Virus record (IMG/VR): IMGVR_UViG_3300032083_002886
Coordinates: 1-34,459 of that record
DNA from: a virus
Strand: one strand, 5' to 3'
DNA length: 34,459 nucleotides
Shown here: positions 1 to 7,276 of the stretch, piece after piece
Position numbering within the stretch: the stretch's first letter is position 1
Layout of the letters: every line of letters starts with the position of its first letter
The notes under the pieces: model-generated
Database searches by the model: none
What the model was told of the DNA's origin: nothing
Seen by the model: the letters and a program-made list of their open reading frames with translations, nothing else
Translations under genes and position numbers: made by a program

Positions 1-169
1 GTGAATGCGATTCGATCATGGCTTTACGATCTTTGATTACTTCTACTGGCCAAACGTCACCATTAGGAATTTCATGCAACGCGGTCACAACCCCCGTCGC
101 GCCCGTTTGACGAATATCCGTCAAAGTTGTTTCATCATTTGGTCCAAACCAACGCCAAGTATGTTCCAT
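1..169 (-). CDS. uxuA: Mannonate dehydratase UxuA, N-terminal part (cut by window edge)
   Basis: UxuA dehydrates D-mannonate to 2-keto-3-deoxygluconate in glucuronate breakdown, in the cytoplasm. The 56 visible residues begin [12 protein letters not shown] and continue with [20 protein letters not shown], which matches the family N-terminus as I know it (MEQTWRWYGPND..., [15 protein letters not shown]). The ATG at 169-167 follows a strong GGAGG with 5 bases between. The stop codon of the original uxuB (171-173) lies inside that ribosome-binding region, so the two genes were tightly coupled before the prophage entered. In this lysogen the coupling is lost, because most of uxuB lies about 33 kb away on the far side of the prophage. 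The rest of uxuA is outside the window. Confidence 0.93.
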   Translation of the reverse strand, partial: MEHTWRWFGPNDETTLTDIRQTGATGVVTALHEIPNGDVWPVEVIKDRKAMIESHS

Positions 170-170
170 T

Positions 171-242
171 CTATCCTCCGAAATTCGCTGTGTTGTTATT
201 TAATAGTCTGCTATTGAATGACAAACATTCCGCAACACCGCT
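171..242 (-). pseudogene. uxuB: Detached 3' end of uxuB (last 22 codons plus stop)
   Basis: Read on the minus strand from the target duplication, the frame GGT GTT GCG GAA continues open for 22 codons and ends in TAG at 173-171, one base before the uxuA ATG. The frame is the one in which the main uxuB body enters the duplication at the other prophage end (33052-33056). Joining the two flanks restores an uninterrupted reading frame ending in ...ISSGVAECL...NFGG. This is therefore the host C-terminus of UxuB, stranded by the insertion; it has no start and is not expected to be translated alone. Confidence 0.85.
238..242. repeat. Target-site duplication CCGCT (right-end copy)
   Basis: CCGCT directly precedes the TG that opens the prophage at 243. 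The same 5 bases directly follow the CA that closes it at 33051. Five base pairs is the duplication length made by Mu transposase. The surrounding 10-bp identity (ACACCGCTTG at both junctions) is longer than 5 bp only because host bases happen to equal the phage TG and CA termini. Confidence 0.9.
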
Positions 243-331
243 TGTAGCGCGGCGCGAAGTTTGAGCACTAAAGTCGCATGTTTTGCGCATTTTATAAAGT
301 GATCAGAATTGTAGTCTTAGAAGGGAAATAG
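243..331 (+). other. Prophage right terminus with probable transposase-binding sites
   Basis: Read inward from the end, the sequence begins TGTAGCGCGGCGCGAAG, which resembles the Mu right end (TGAAGCGGCGCACGAA, from memory). AGTTTGAGCA at 258-267 recurs exactly, in the mirrored orientation, in the left end at 32886-32895. TTTTGCGCATTTTA at 281-294 has a close partner TTTTGCATTTTA, also mirrored, at 32917-32928. Sequences shared by both ends and both pointing inward are what transposase-binding sites should look like. No gene is seen here. Confidence 0.6.
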
Positions 332-354
332 AAAAAGGGCCAATAGCCCTTTTT
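332..354 (-). terminator. Terminator of the late operon (bidirectional hairpin)
   Basis: AAAAAGGGC (332-340), a 5-base loop and GCCCTTTTT (346-354) form a perfect 9-bp stem with T runs on both strands. It stands just after the last late gene and just inside the right prophage end, so it should stop late transcripts before they enter uxuA, and could also block host transcription from the other side. Confidence 0.85.
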
Positions 355-372
355 ATTTATCTGTTAGTTAGA

Positions 373-585
373 TCAGAGAGAGCCACAACTGATTTCAAAC
401 TTAGATGAAATTGTCTTTCCATCCGCGCTTGTCATATTTGTTGTAGTATCCATTGATGCGGTTTCGTCGCTACAATACTAAGTAGCACCACGAGCAGATA
501 ACTCCGCACTCGCATAGTGGATAGGCTTTTGTGAACTACAACCAACTGCTAAGAAACATAAAAGTAACGCTAGATAAATCTTCAC
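373..585 (-). pseudogene. Small lipoprotein gene with an in-frame amber stop at codon 36
   Basis: A GTG start at 585-583 has GGAG six bases upstream, inside the last codons of the fibre-assembly gene. The product starts MKIYLALLLCFLAVGCSSQK, a textbook lipoprotein signal with the lipobox LAVGC and lipidated Cys16, so it would sit in the outer or inner membrane. Codon 36 is TAG (480-478). The same frame then stays open for 34 more codons to TGA (375-373), with two cysteines (codons 38 and 67) and a Thr/Ser-rich stretch typical of a short periplasmic domain. The sequence fits a 70-residue lipoprotein broken by a TAT/TAC-to-TAG change; a 35-residue peptide or programmed read-through are the alternatives. 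I recognise no family. It is the last gene of the late operon, a usual place for prophage cargo. Confidence 0.7.
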
Positions 586-586
586 A

Positions 587-1111
587 TCAATCTCCATATA
601 GTGGCCAGTATTGGCCGTCAGTTACATCGATCTCGGTAATATCCACGCGAGCTATCAGCGCGACAAGCGCGGCTCGATTGGCTGCTATCCAAGCTGAGCA
701 TGCCGCTGTATCATCAGCGCCATAAATGCCTAATGCCGCATTGATCTGGCCTATTTGATTCCATCGTGCATGAATGCGTTTCGAGCATTCCGTGTTTGCT
801 AGCGCTGTTTGCTCTGCATTAGTTGGCGGAATAACGGGCGCTTCTAGTAAAGCACCTTCCGGCAACTCTTCACCATCTTCGGTTTTATGTTTTGAACCGT
901 CAGCCAACCAATATTCTTGGCTTGCTGGGTAATATTCCCAATCACCCGTTACAAACCCTTGAACAAAGCCTTTCTTTTCAGCAAGTGGTTTTTTTTCTGT
1001 TGTGTTGCGATATGTTAATTTCTCACCACTCACCGCATCTTTTTGCGGCTCTACTGCGCCGATTAACGGCCAAAATTGAGTAGAGGTTCCGTATCTATAT
1101 AGTGTTGCCAT
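587..1111 (-). CDS. Tail fibre assembly protein (Mu gpU-like)
   Basis: The 174-residue product helps fold or attach the tail fibre encoded just upstream and is the usual partner of Mu gpS-type fibres. The N-terminus (MATLYRYG...FWPLIGAVEPQ) and a C-terminal half rich in Ala and Trp (RIHARWNQIG..., AWIAANRAALVALI) fit the broad family of tail-fibre assembly chaperones, whose C-terminal part is helical and predicted to contact the fibre. Two ATG codons are adjacent; the second (1111) has better spacing to GGAGA. Only one fibre/chaperone pair exists and no inverted second pair, so there is no Mu-style G-segment switch. Assignment rests mainly on position and general pattern. Confidence 0.7.
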   Translation of the reverse strand: MATLYRYGTSTQFWPLIGAVEPQKDAVSGEKLTYRNTTEKKPLAEKKGFVQGFVTGDWEYYPASQEYWLADGSKHKTEDGEELPEGALLEAPVIPPTNAEQTALANTECSKRIHARWNQIGQINAALGIYGADDTAACSAWIAANRAALVALIARVDITEIDVTDGQYWPLYGD

Positions 1112-1120
1112 CATCTTCTC

Positions 1121-2155
1121 CTAAACCAAAAACGCGGCGTTAATTGAGTAGTTCATTGGGCGATTATCCGCAGCTGTTGGCACAACATTAGATGCGTCAA
1201 ATTTTATCCCTAAATTTCCGTTTGTACCCGACGACGTGCCGTTGCTTGTGTATACAGCCTCAAATGGACCAGATAACCCACTTTCAAATACGTTGGGCAA
1301 TATTGCCGAAAAGCCGCCCTCAATATTTTGAATAGCATCACCTTGCCAAGTGCCCAACATGCGACCCACATCAAACCCACGTCCATTATCTGCAATACGC
1401 AAAAACGTGCCATCGTAGATTGGAACGGTGAATGTTGTAGCTCCGTCGCCATCGCCCCATTTACCGCCGTATTCTTGCAAGTCAGCGTCCTTTGTCGCTT
1501 GGTCAATCAGCCCAGTTTTTTGAGCTTTTGCGAATAAGATTGGGTGTGTTGCTCGGCTTAGTTCACCGCTGTCAAATCGCATTTTGCACGCACCAACACC
1601 AGCGAATGGCGAAGAAATTATCTCTCCGATAAGCGCCACGGGATTTCCTGTTTTTGGGTTAATCTGATTCGCTATATAGAACGATCCGGCGATGTACCGT
1701 ACCGTGAGCAATGCGGTTTCGAATATCTGTGTGTCAGACACAATGCCCGCTAAAGGTTTCGCTGCTAGCGCATCCACTTTAATTGTGACTGTTGCTGTGT
1801 TGGTCGCCGCTACGATGAATGAAAATTCGTCGTAGTCGTTTAGGGTTGTGACAGGCTGCTTGCCTGCTGGTGTAGTAAGTATGATCGCATCAGCAGTGCC
1901 ACTGACATCCATCAGTGATTTAGAGCGTGTAAGCTTACCTAATGCCTCAGCTAAGTTAGTTAGCTTTGAAGAATCATAAGCCACTCCAGCAGCTGCGAGA
2001 GCGTTTTGGAACTCATCAATTTGATCATTAAACCAATCTTGACCAGGATAGCTTGGTGCTCCTGAATCGTTACTTTCTGAAAAGTAGCCTGGTGAACCTT
2101 CAGTAGGTTTTCTTGCTGGGCGTACAGCTACTTGAGAGCCGTTTTTTAGTTTCAT
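1121..2155 (-). CDS. Tail fibre protein with C-terminal collar-type domain
   Basis: This 344-residue protein is the probable receptor-binding fibre on the baseplate. The N-terminal part (about 1-75, including PGQDWFNDQIDEFQNAL) is a particle-attachment region common in phage fibres, followed by a beta-rich middle. The C-terminal 170 residues carry GEIISSPFAGVGACKMRF, FTVPIYDGTFLRIADNGRGFD and GDAIQNIEGGF, the pattern of the phage tail collar domain found at fibre tips. Compared with Mu gpS (about 500 residues, from memory) it is short. The gene abuts gp48 (its ATG overlaps the gp48 stop) and is followed by the assembly chaperone. Confidence 0.83.
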   Translation of the reverse strand: MKLKNGSQVAVRPARKPTEGSPGYFSESNDSGAPSYPGQDWFNDQIDEFQNALAAAGVAYDSSKLTNLAEALGKLTRSKSLMDVSGTADAIILTTPAGKQPVTTLNDYDEFSFIVAATNTATVTIKVDALAAKPLAGIVSDTQIFETALLTVRYIAGSFYIANQINPKTGNPVALIGEIISSPFAGVGACKMRFDSGELSRATHPILFAKAQKTGLIDQATKDADLQEYGGKWGDGDGATTFTVPIYDGTFLRIADNGRGFDVGRMLGTWQGDAIQNIEGGFSAILPNVFESGLSGPFEAVYTSNGTSSGTNGNLGIKFDASNVVPTAADNRPMNYSINAAFLV

Positions 2156-2742
2156 TAGGCTGCTTCCTCATATATGAATTCGTAGTATTTCCCCGCCAAT
2201 TTGAATTTATTTAAGGTGCAATTCAGTAAAGCGGCGGACTCTGAAACCAGTGGTGTTAAGCAGTCATCGAGACAGCTTGCGTAGTTGTTTGAAATGTTCT
2301 TAACAATGACTTGAATAACGTGACGATAGCGCTCTTCATAAAGTGGGTATGTGCAACCGCGCAAGCAGTGATGTGGGAAGATTTCGTTTACTTCAACCGT
2401 ATACCCAAGCGTTGTCGCAAGCTCTTCGATTGCCCAGCTTTGCAAGCCACCTTTGCGGTAATATTTTTCTATCACTGCACGACGTCTTGTTTCGAACGTT
2501 TGGTCACTTAGCACGCATTCAGGCAAACCTAAATATTCTTCCCAATATTCTAAAAGCTGCTGAGTGCTATTTGGTCGCATTTCGAGCAATAGCTGGTCTG
2601 CGCTTCTCTCTGCTCGCTGTAATCGTGGTGCATAACCTGCCACGTATTTATAAAGCGGCCCTGACTGATCGCGTGACCAAATATCACCTTGCGGCATTTG
2701 CATCATGATAGCGTTTGACCATTGCGCTACGCTGTGGCTCAT
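2155..2742 (-). CDS. Baseplate wedge protein, Mu gp48-like (DUF2313)
   Basis: The 195-residue product matches the DUF2313 family, which links the baseplate wedge to the tail fibres and is the functional counterpart of P2 gpI. Typical features are the N-terminal MPQGDIWSRDQ segment, LLLEMRPNSTQQLLEYWEEYLGLP-type helices, and RRRAVIEKYYRKGG followed by a C-terminal cysteine-containing part (HHCLRGCTYPLY). It overlaps gp47 by ATGA (2739-2742) and ends exactly at the fibre start, indicating translational coupling. Confidence 0.88.
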   Translation of the reverse strand: MSHSVAQWSNAIMMQMPQGDIWSRDQSGPLYKYVAGYAPRLQRAERSADQLLLEMRPNSTQQLLEYWEEYLGLPECVLSDQTFETRRRAVIEKYYRKGGLQSWAIEELATTLGYTVEVNEIFPHHCLRGCTYPLYEERYRHVIQVIVKNISNNYASCLDDCLTPLVSESAALLNCTLNKFKLAGKYYEFIYEEAA

Positions 2743-3806
2743 ACGTTACTCCACGTAACAACACCAAGTGCATGCAGCTCATTAGGTAGCGCACTGATGT
2801 TGTCAGACAAACTAACTGTGTAATCTGTCACACCATCTACCACACCAATTGCCGTTCTTAACCCTGACAATAGCAAGGTTTGACCAGGTGCTAATGACTT
2901 AAAATAACTTTGAATGGATTCGATCACAGCAGCACGACGCTCTGTAGAATCTGGCGAGATAGTGATAATTAGATCAGTGGTTTTTAAAACTAAATCAATA
3001 TAAATGGCCTCTATTCCAGCTGGTCGACCTACAAACACTTTTGATGCTGGGTCTTGATGGCGGAAGATATACGCGTCCATTGTTGCTGCATCTGTAGACG
3101 TTGGGATGATATCGCTACGTCCATCGAACACGAACGCATAACCAACAGTCGAGCCGCCTTGGTAAGCATCGTATGACCATGCGCGGGTAACGCCAGCGAC
3201 TTCACGACACCACGCGACATAGTCGGCCACAGCGCCACCCATTGGCGGGTTGCGCTTACGGAACAACAAACGCTCTAGTAACTCACTAACGCTTTCGATC
3301 TCTGCACCACCTGATATAGCAGCGGTAACACTGCCTTGTGGCGATACTCCTGGCACTGTTGAAACCAGTGTGAGCGCGTCGCCAACGGGTACGTCATAGC
3401 TAACGCCCGTGTCTTCGGATTGCACGACAGCTAGCACGCTAGAACCATCTAATGACGACGATGTGACTGTATAAACACGCCCATCACTGTGGGTCATTTG
3501 CGTGTCTTCTGGAATAGTATTTGTGCCCAAGAATGTCACGGTACCGCCAGCGTATGTTGCCAGCTTACGAACTACACCTTCGTTCTGTGCTGTGTCGATA
3601 ATCGTCTGGTCGTCGGACTCAGACGTAGGGATGATTTGGCGAACAATCCACGTTTGATAATCGTACAAATCGCGGACTGATCCGCTTACAGCACTGTTCA
3701 ATGCTTGCTCAACGCCAAATTTAGGCAGCACCTTATCTAACGAGCTTTGAATGTCGATTAAACCCTCGTCAATGAGGGTTTTAAGTGTGGGGACGTTATA
3801 CGGCAT
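2739..3806 (-). CDS. Baseplate J-like wedge protein, Mu gp47-like
   Basis: This 355-residue protein belongs to the baseplate J family (P2 gpJ, T4 gp6), which forms the wedge ring of contractile tails and triggers sheath contraction. Family features are the opening MPYNVPTLKTLIDEGLIDIQ, a central beta-rich domain (GGTVTFLGTNTIP, TGVSYDVPVGDALTLVS), and LLERLLFRKRNPPMGGAVADYVAWCREVAGVTRAWSY, which is near-diagnostic. I start it at the ATG at 3806, preceded by CAGGT; an in-frame ATG at 3830 has no ribosome-binding site and would deepen the overlap with gp46. Confidence 0.92.
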   Translation of the reverse strand: MPYNVPTLKTLIDEGLIDIQSSLDKVLPKFGVEQALNSAVSGSVRDLYDYQTWIVRQIIPTSESDDQTIIDTAQNEGVVRKLATYAGGTVTFLGTNTIPEDTQMTHSDGRVYTVTSSSLDGSSVLAVVQSEDTGVSYDVPVGDALTLVSTVPGVSPQGSVTAAISGGAEIESVSELLERLLFRKRNPPMGGAVADYVAWCREVAGVTRAWSYDAYQGGSTVGYAFVFDGRSDIIPTSTDAATMDAYIFRHQDPASKVFVGRPAGIEAIYIDLVLKTTDLIITISPDSTERRAAVIESIQSYFKSLAPGQTLLLSGLRTAIGVVDGVTDYTVSLSDNISALPNELHALGVVTWSNV

Positions 3807-4260
3807 TTTGTATACCTGCAAGTTGAGCATCCCAACGTTGTGACACGCTGATAGTCATATTGCGGCCGTCTGGCTTGGTGATCGCAATGGTCAATGCAAG
3901 AGTATTAATACGAGGAATGGCACCGACCACAGAAACGGCCTTGGCCATGATGCCGTCGCCAGCGTCTACGAGCATCCAGGCAAGGGAATTTTCAGCGTAT
4001 TTAACAGCAAGGTTTTTTACATCGCTGGTTAGTTTTTCACGCTTGAGTAACCACAATTTACCACCCCAAGAGGTGGTACTGTAGGTATCGCCTGGCCAAC
4101 CGCGTAAGTCGTTAGAACCGTCCGGTAATTCGTCAGAATCTGAGGCGCGGGAATCAGTAAAAAGCGAAATCAAAACAAGCTCGGCAACACTACTATCGAC
4201 AAGGTCGCCCTCGACGATGATGTTCATCTGTTGCTTGAGTTGATCTAGTAAAATACTCAT
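3796..4260 (-). CDS. Baseplate protein, Mu gp46-like (GP46/gpW family)
   Basis: The 154-residue product is the small baseplate wedge protein related to P2 gpW and T4 gp25. LRGWPGDTYSTTSWGGKLWLLKREKLT is the recognisable GP46 core: a D-G-G/W-G-D-x-Y pattern with the conserved GSKLWLL-like strand. The C-terminal half (AVKYAENSLAWMLVDAGD... LTIAITKPDGRNMTISVSQRWDA) is the expected beta fold. It overlaps gp45 by ATGA at its start and runs 11 bases into gp47. Confidence 0.88.
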   Translation of the reverse strand: MSILLDQLKQQMNIIVEGDLVDSSVAELVLISLFTDSRASDSDELPDGSNDLRGWPGDTYSTTSWGGKLWLLKREKLTSDVKNLAVKYAENSLAWMLVDAGDGIMAKAVSVVGAIPRINTLALTIAITKPDGRNMTISVSQRWDAQLAGIQNAV

Positions 4261-4871
4261 ACCGTTATAGGATCCGAAGTTGCCTTGTCAGTGTCGTAAA
4301 TATGCTTATGACTAAGTAGAGAAAATCCACCAACGATAGGCACAAAATTAGCCGCCGCGATGGATTTCGCGAATGATGCACCACCTAAAGAATCTACATC
4401 GCCAGCCTCCGAAATCGTCAGTGTGTTATTGAAGTTCGTCACGCCTGTAATATTTACAGTAGGTGCCACAATATTGAATTCTTCGCTCGCGGTGAGATTA
4501 ACTTTGTTTGCTGTTACGTTGATCACACCATCTTTTGTTAACTGAATTTGATGACCTTCCATGTGATACAAAAACACATCACCAATTTCGCCCTGTGGTC
4601 GGTACTGTTTGTTCTCTACTGCAATGGCGACGAGTTGGCCAAGGTTGCCGCCCAGTGCCGCAAGTATGGCTTCTGATCCTAGTGGTGGGTTGCTGCTGGT
4701 ACCGTAATTTTGAAAGCGTTCGATGTCGTCGGCTGATTCATCCGCGCGCATTTTCACTTGCAGAGTTTGACGCTTCACATCTTCATTAACCGATGTTACT
4801 AGCGCACGAACCAGCATTTGGCTGATACGTCGACGAAGGGGGGCGAGGGATTTTTCAATTAATCTGTACAT
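4257..4871 (-). CDS. Baseplate spike protein, Mu gp45-like
   Basis: The 204-residue protein is the central membrane-piercing spike below the tail tube (P2 gpV counterpart). The N-terminal 100 residues hold the OB-fold-like domain with ERFQNYGTSSNPPLGSEAILAALGG and GEIGDVFLYHMEGHQIQL. The following repetitive beta segment (VINVTANKVNLTASEEFNIVAPTVNIT) fits a triple-stranded beta helix. Near the end is His188-x-His190 (SHKHIYD), the HxH pair that binds iron at the tip of Mu and P2 spikes. It is flanked by hub (4871) and gp46 (4260) with 1- and 4-base overlaps. Confidence 0.93.
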   Translation of the reverse strand: MYRLIEKSLAPLRRRISQMLVRALVTSVNEDVKRQTLQVKMRADESADDIERFQNYGTSSNPPLGSEAILAALGGNLGQLVAIAVENKQYRPQGEIGDVFLYHMEGHQIQLTKDGVINVTANKVNLTASEEFNIVAPTVNITGVTNFNNTLTISEAGDVDSLGGASFAKSIAAANFVPIVGGFSLLSHKHIYDTDKATSDPITV

Positions 4872-5944
4872 TACCAGCTCTTACTAATAGAAGCGGACTT
4901 ATCCACTTTGGCAGGAATGTTTAGCGCATCAGGATCGACAACAGACAGCACGATTAAGCGCCCAGTATCATTGTCTTCTGAGTACAGAATATTGCTAATC
5001 AACATGTCTTTATTGATCTTCATAATGGCGTCAGTGACAGGGACAATACGATTAAGCTGATAGAGGTTTCCTGTGTTCGGATTACGCCATCCTGTCAGCG
5101 TGTATTCAGCTGTATTACTGGCACTGATCGCGCGCTGGCGCTCCCACTGGCCGCGCAAACTGGCACCAGCTGCTGTGGTGACTTCGTCATTCACAATGAT
5201 CAAAGGACGATAACGCTTTACGTCCTGGTCTGTGATTGTTGATTTGATGCCACCAACGTTTTCAAGCGGTTGATCGTCTTCCCAACCAGCGCCCCCCGTT
5301 GCTTTTACGATGTATTCACTAAAGCGTTGTTTTCGACTAAATCGGCCGCGTCCTGCTTTGACATTAACACCTAGTTTTAACGCCACTTCACCGCGCTTTT
5401 TGCTAGCACGAGTAATAACAAGTTGGCCCAGTCCGTTGGTCGTAAGCAGTACGCCACGCTGTTGTGCTAGGCGTGTCAAAAACTCGCCAGCGGTTTCGCC
5501 TTGCTCTACTTGCACACGTTGGAACGCTGCACCCACGTCTGTTTCGTTAATAACGGATATACCAAACGGGGCCGATACGATGATGGCAATTTGTAGCAGG
5601 GTTTGGTTTTTGAATTGGCCGCTTGGCTGGACGACTGAACAGTCGACAAGGTCGGCAGTTTTATCGCGGCCTGTCACGCTGATGGTAATGGTCTCGTCGT
5701 CGTAACTTGGGATAAAGTCGTCAAGGTACCCAGTGATCAAACGATCTTTACCAATATCGACGGTGCATTCTGAACCCGTTAACAAGCCATCGATAAACGC
5801 ATCATAAGCCGCAACATCGCCTTGAAATTCCCATGTAAGTTCTAAGTCAAACGTGCCAGCCATGGCCGTTAATGAGCGATTGATTCGCACTTTTTGCCAG
5901 CCCTCGTAAGCATTACCCGCCGCCTTTAAAATGACATTATCCAT
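4871..5944 (-). CDS. Baseplate hub protein, Mu gpP/gp44-like
   Basis: This 357-residue protein forms the trimeric hub that joins the tail tube to the spike (P2 gpD, T4 gp27 relatives). Supporting features are an N-terminal beta domain (GWQKVRINRSLTAMAGTFDLELT), LLTGSECTVDIGKDRLITGYLDDFIPSYDDETITISVTGRDKTADLVDCS, and a hub-typical GETAGEFLTRLAQQRGVLLTTNGLGQLVITRA. The C-terminal part contains the GWRNPNTGNLYQLNRIVPV segment seen in Mu gp44. It begins within the last codons of gp43. Confidence 0.92.
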   Translation of the reverse strand: MDNVILKAAGNAYEGWQKVRINRSLTAMAGTFDLELTWEFQGDVAAYDAFIDGLLTGSECTVDIGKDRLITGYLDDFIPSYDDETITISVTGRDKTADLVDCSVVQPSGQFKNQTLLQIAIIVSAPFGISVINETDVGAAFQRVQVEQGETAGEFLTRLAQQRGVLLTTNGLGQLVITRASKKRGEVALKLGVNVKAGRGRFSRKQRFSEYIVKATGGAGWEDDQPLENVGGIKSTITDQDVKRYRPLIIVNDEVTTAAGASLRGQWERQRAISASNTAEYTLTGWRNPNTGNLYQLNRIVPVTDAIMKINKDMLISNILYSEDNDTGRLIVLSVVDPDALNIPAKVDKSASISKSW

Positions 5945-7265
5945 TGATCAACTCCACACTTTCGCCAGCGGCCACAAAGGACGGATTCGAGATACCATTG
6001 CGACGAATCACGCTTGCTCGGTTCTCTGTATCGCCTGTTTGTTGCCAGGCTAAAAGCGCCACTGGCATGGTGACATTTGGGCGAGTCGTAGAAAGGTTTG
6101 GCAACTGTTGTGCTCGAATGCGAGTGTCTTCTAATACAGCAATTCTCAATGCGCGAAATGTGCGCCACGTGTCACTGTCGCCACGTTCCACAGCAGCTTC
6201 GGCAGCAATAGCCAAATCGCTGGCGATTCCGTTACCGATCGTTGTTAATTGACTGCCTGTAATCACGGCTTGTCGACCGACACCTGTTAGGCTGTCTATC
6301 GTGTCGATGTCTGTATCGACATTAAAATCTGAGTTGGCCATGGCGTCGGCTTTTTCGATAAGCGAACCATCCAACAGCAGCGTATTAAATGCGCTGATAT
6401 TGTTGTCTTGTGCTGCGATGGTGGCGGTATCTGATACGGTTTGCACACCACTGGCAAAACCATCGGCCGATATAATCGAACGACCTAAGCCGCCACGCAC
6501 GGTTAACTCTGCGCGCATACCATCCCAACGATTACGCACATTGTCATAAACTGATAACGCTTGAATTGGGTCTGTAACCAAGCCTTTCACATCTTCAATT
6601 AGCCCCATGGCTTCTCGTGCTAAATCACCTGGCTTAGCGAGTAGATTACCCACCGAGTACTTCAAGTTTGTTAGGCGGTTTGTCCAGGCTTTCAGCTCAC
6701 TAGGTAGGTGCGGAATAGAGCGAGTAAATTCGTCGAGATCTTGCAATGCCTGGTCAAACAAATCACCAAGACCAGCGGCTTCAGTCGTGGCTTTTTTATA
6801 GCTTAATACTGAACGAGTAAATGCCGCTTGTGATGCAGCTCTTGCTGATTCTGTGGCGGCTTTTACTGATTCGCTTGTATCGATAGTGGCATTAGGAAAT
6901 AGGCTTTCGCCTGCGTTGTATGCGTCAAAGCTAAATGTCGCAACACCGTCTTCTTTTAAGTCGAGTTTGTGAGAAACATTACCGACTTGAATCTGGATAA
7001 CACCAAACCATGGATGAACCAATTCACCCGCGCCCGACCGATTCAGCGCAACGAGTAGCGTCTGTAAGCGCGATACATAATCACTGCCAACTATTTTGCC
7101 TTCGATTTTTTCTTGCTTAAAAACTGCGCCGTTATCTTCTGCATAGCCGCTTTCACGTTTCGGGTATGAGTGTGCAATGGCACGACGGCCAGACGTGCCA
7201 TTCACTATATCGAGTTCAAATTTAACGCCACGAAAACTGGCCGTTAAACGATCTTCAAATGCCAT
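5937..7265 (-). CDS. DNA circularisation / tail protein N, Mu gp43-like
   Basis: The 442-residue product matches the Mu gpN family, which has an N-terminal DNA_circ_N domain (FRGVKFELDIVNGTSGRRAIAHSYPKRESGYAEDNG, about residues 10-45), preceded by the short FEDRLTASFRG. LLVALNRSGAGELVHPWFGVIQIQVGNV (about 72-100) is a strong family segment. The family name comes from a reported role in DNA circularisation, but in contractile phages the protein acts as a baseplate-tube component next to the hub. The remaining 330 residues are mainly helical and alanine-rich. It sits 11 bases after the tape measure. Confidence 0.9.
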   Translation of the reverse strand: MAFEDRLTASFRGVKFELDIVNGTSGRRAIAHSYPKRESGYAEDNGAVFKQEKIEGKIVGSDYVSRLQTLLVALNRSGAGELVHPWFGVIQIQVGNVSHKLDLKEDGVATFSFDAYNAGESLFPNATIDTSESVKAATESARAASQAAFTRSVLSYKKATTEAAGLGDLFDQALQDLDEFTRSIPHLPSELKAWTNRLTNLKYSVGNLLAKPGDLAREAMGLIEDVKGLVTDPIQALSVYDNVRNRWDGMRAELTVRGGLGRSIISADGFASGVQTVSDTATIAAQDNNISAFNTLLLDGSLIEKADAMANSDFNVDTDIDTIDSLTGVGRQAVITGSQLTTIGNGIASDLAIAAEAAVERGDSDTWRTFRALRIAVLEDTRIRAQQLPNLSTTRPNVTMPVALLAWQQTGDTENRASVIRRNGISNPSFVAAGESVELING

Positions 7266-7276
7266 TTAAACGCCTC

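Noticed and set aside
5-217. Plus-strand open frame over the left window edge
   Set aside because: It is antisense to uxuA and the stranded uxuB end, which are recognisable on the minus strand with a proper ribosome-binding site.
234-245. 10-bp direct repeat ACACCGCTTG as a longer target duplication
   Set aside because: The extra bases equal the phage TG and CA termini and adjacent host bases by chance; only CCGCT fits the TG...CA rule and the 5-bp Mu duplication.
531-725. Plus-strand open frame near the tail-fibre assembly gene
   Set aside because: It is antisense to the assembly gene and the lipoprotein start, with no ribosome-binding site and no protein-like pattern.
587-2155. Mu-style invertible fibre (G) segment
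   Set aside because: There is only one fibre/assembly pair, no second inverted pair, no inverted repeats flanking it and no Gin-type recombinase in the window.
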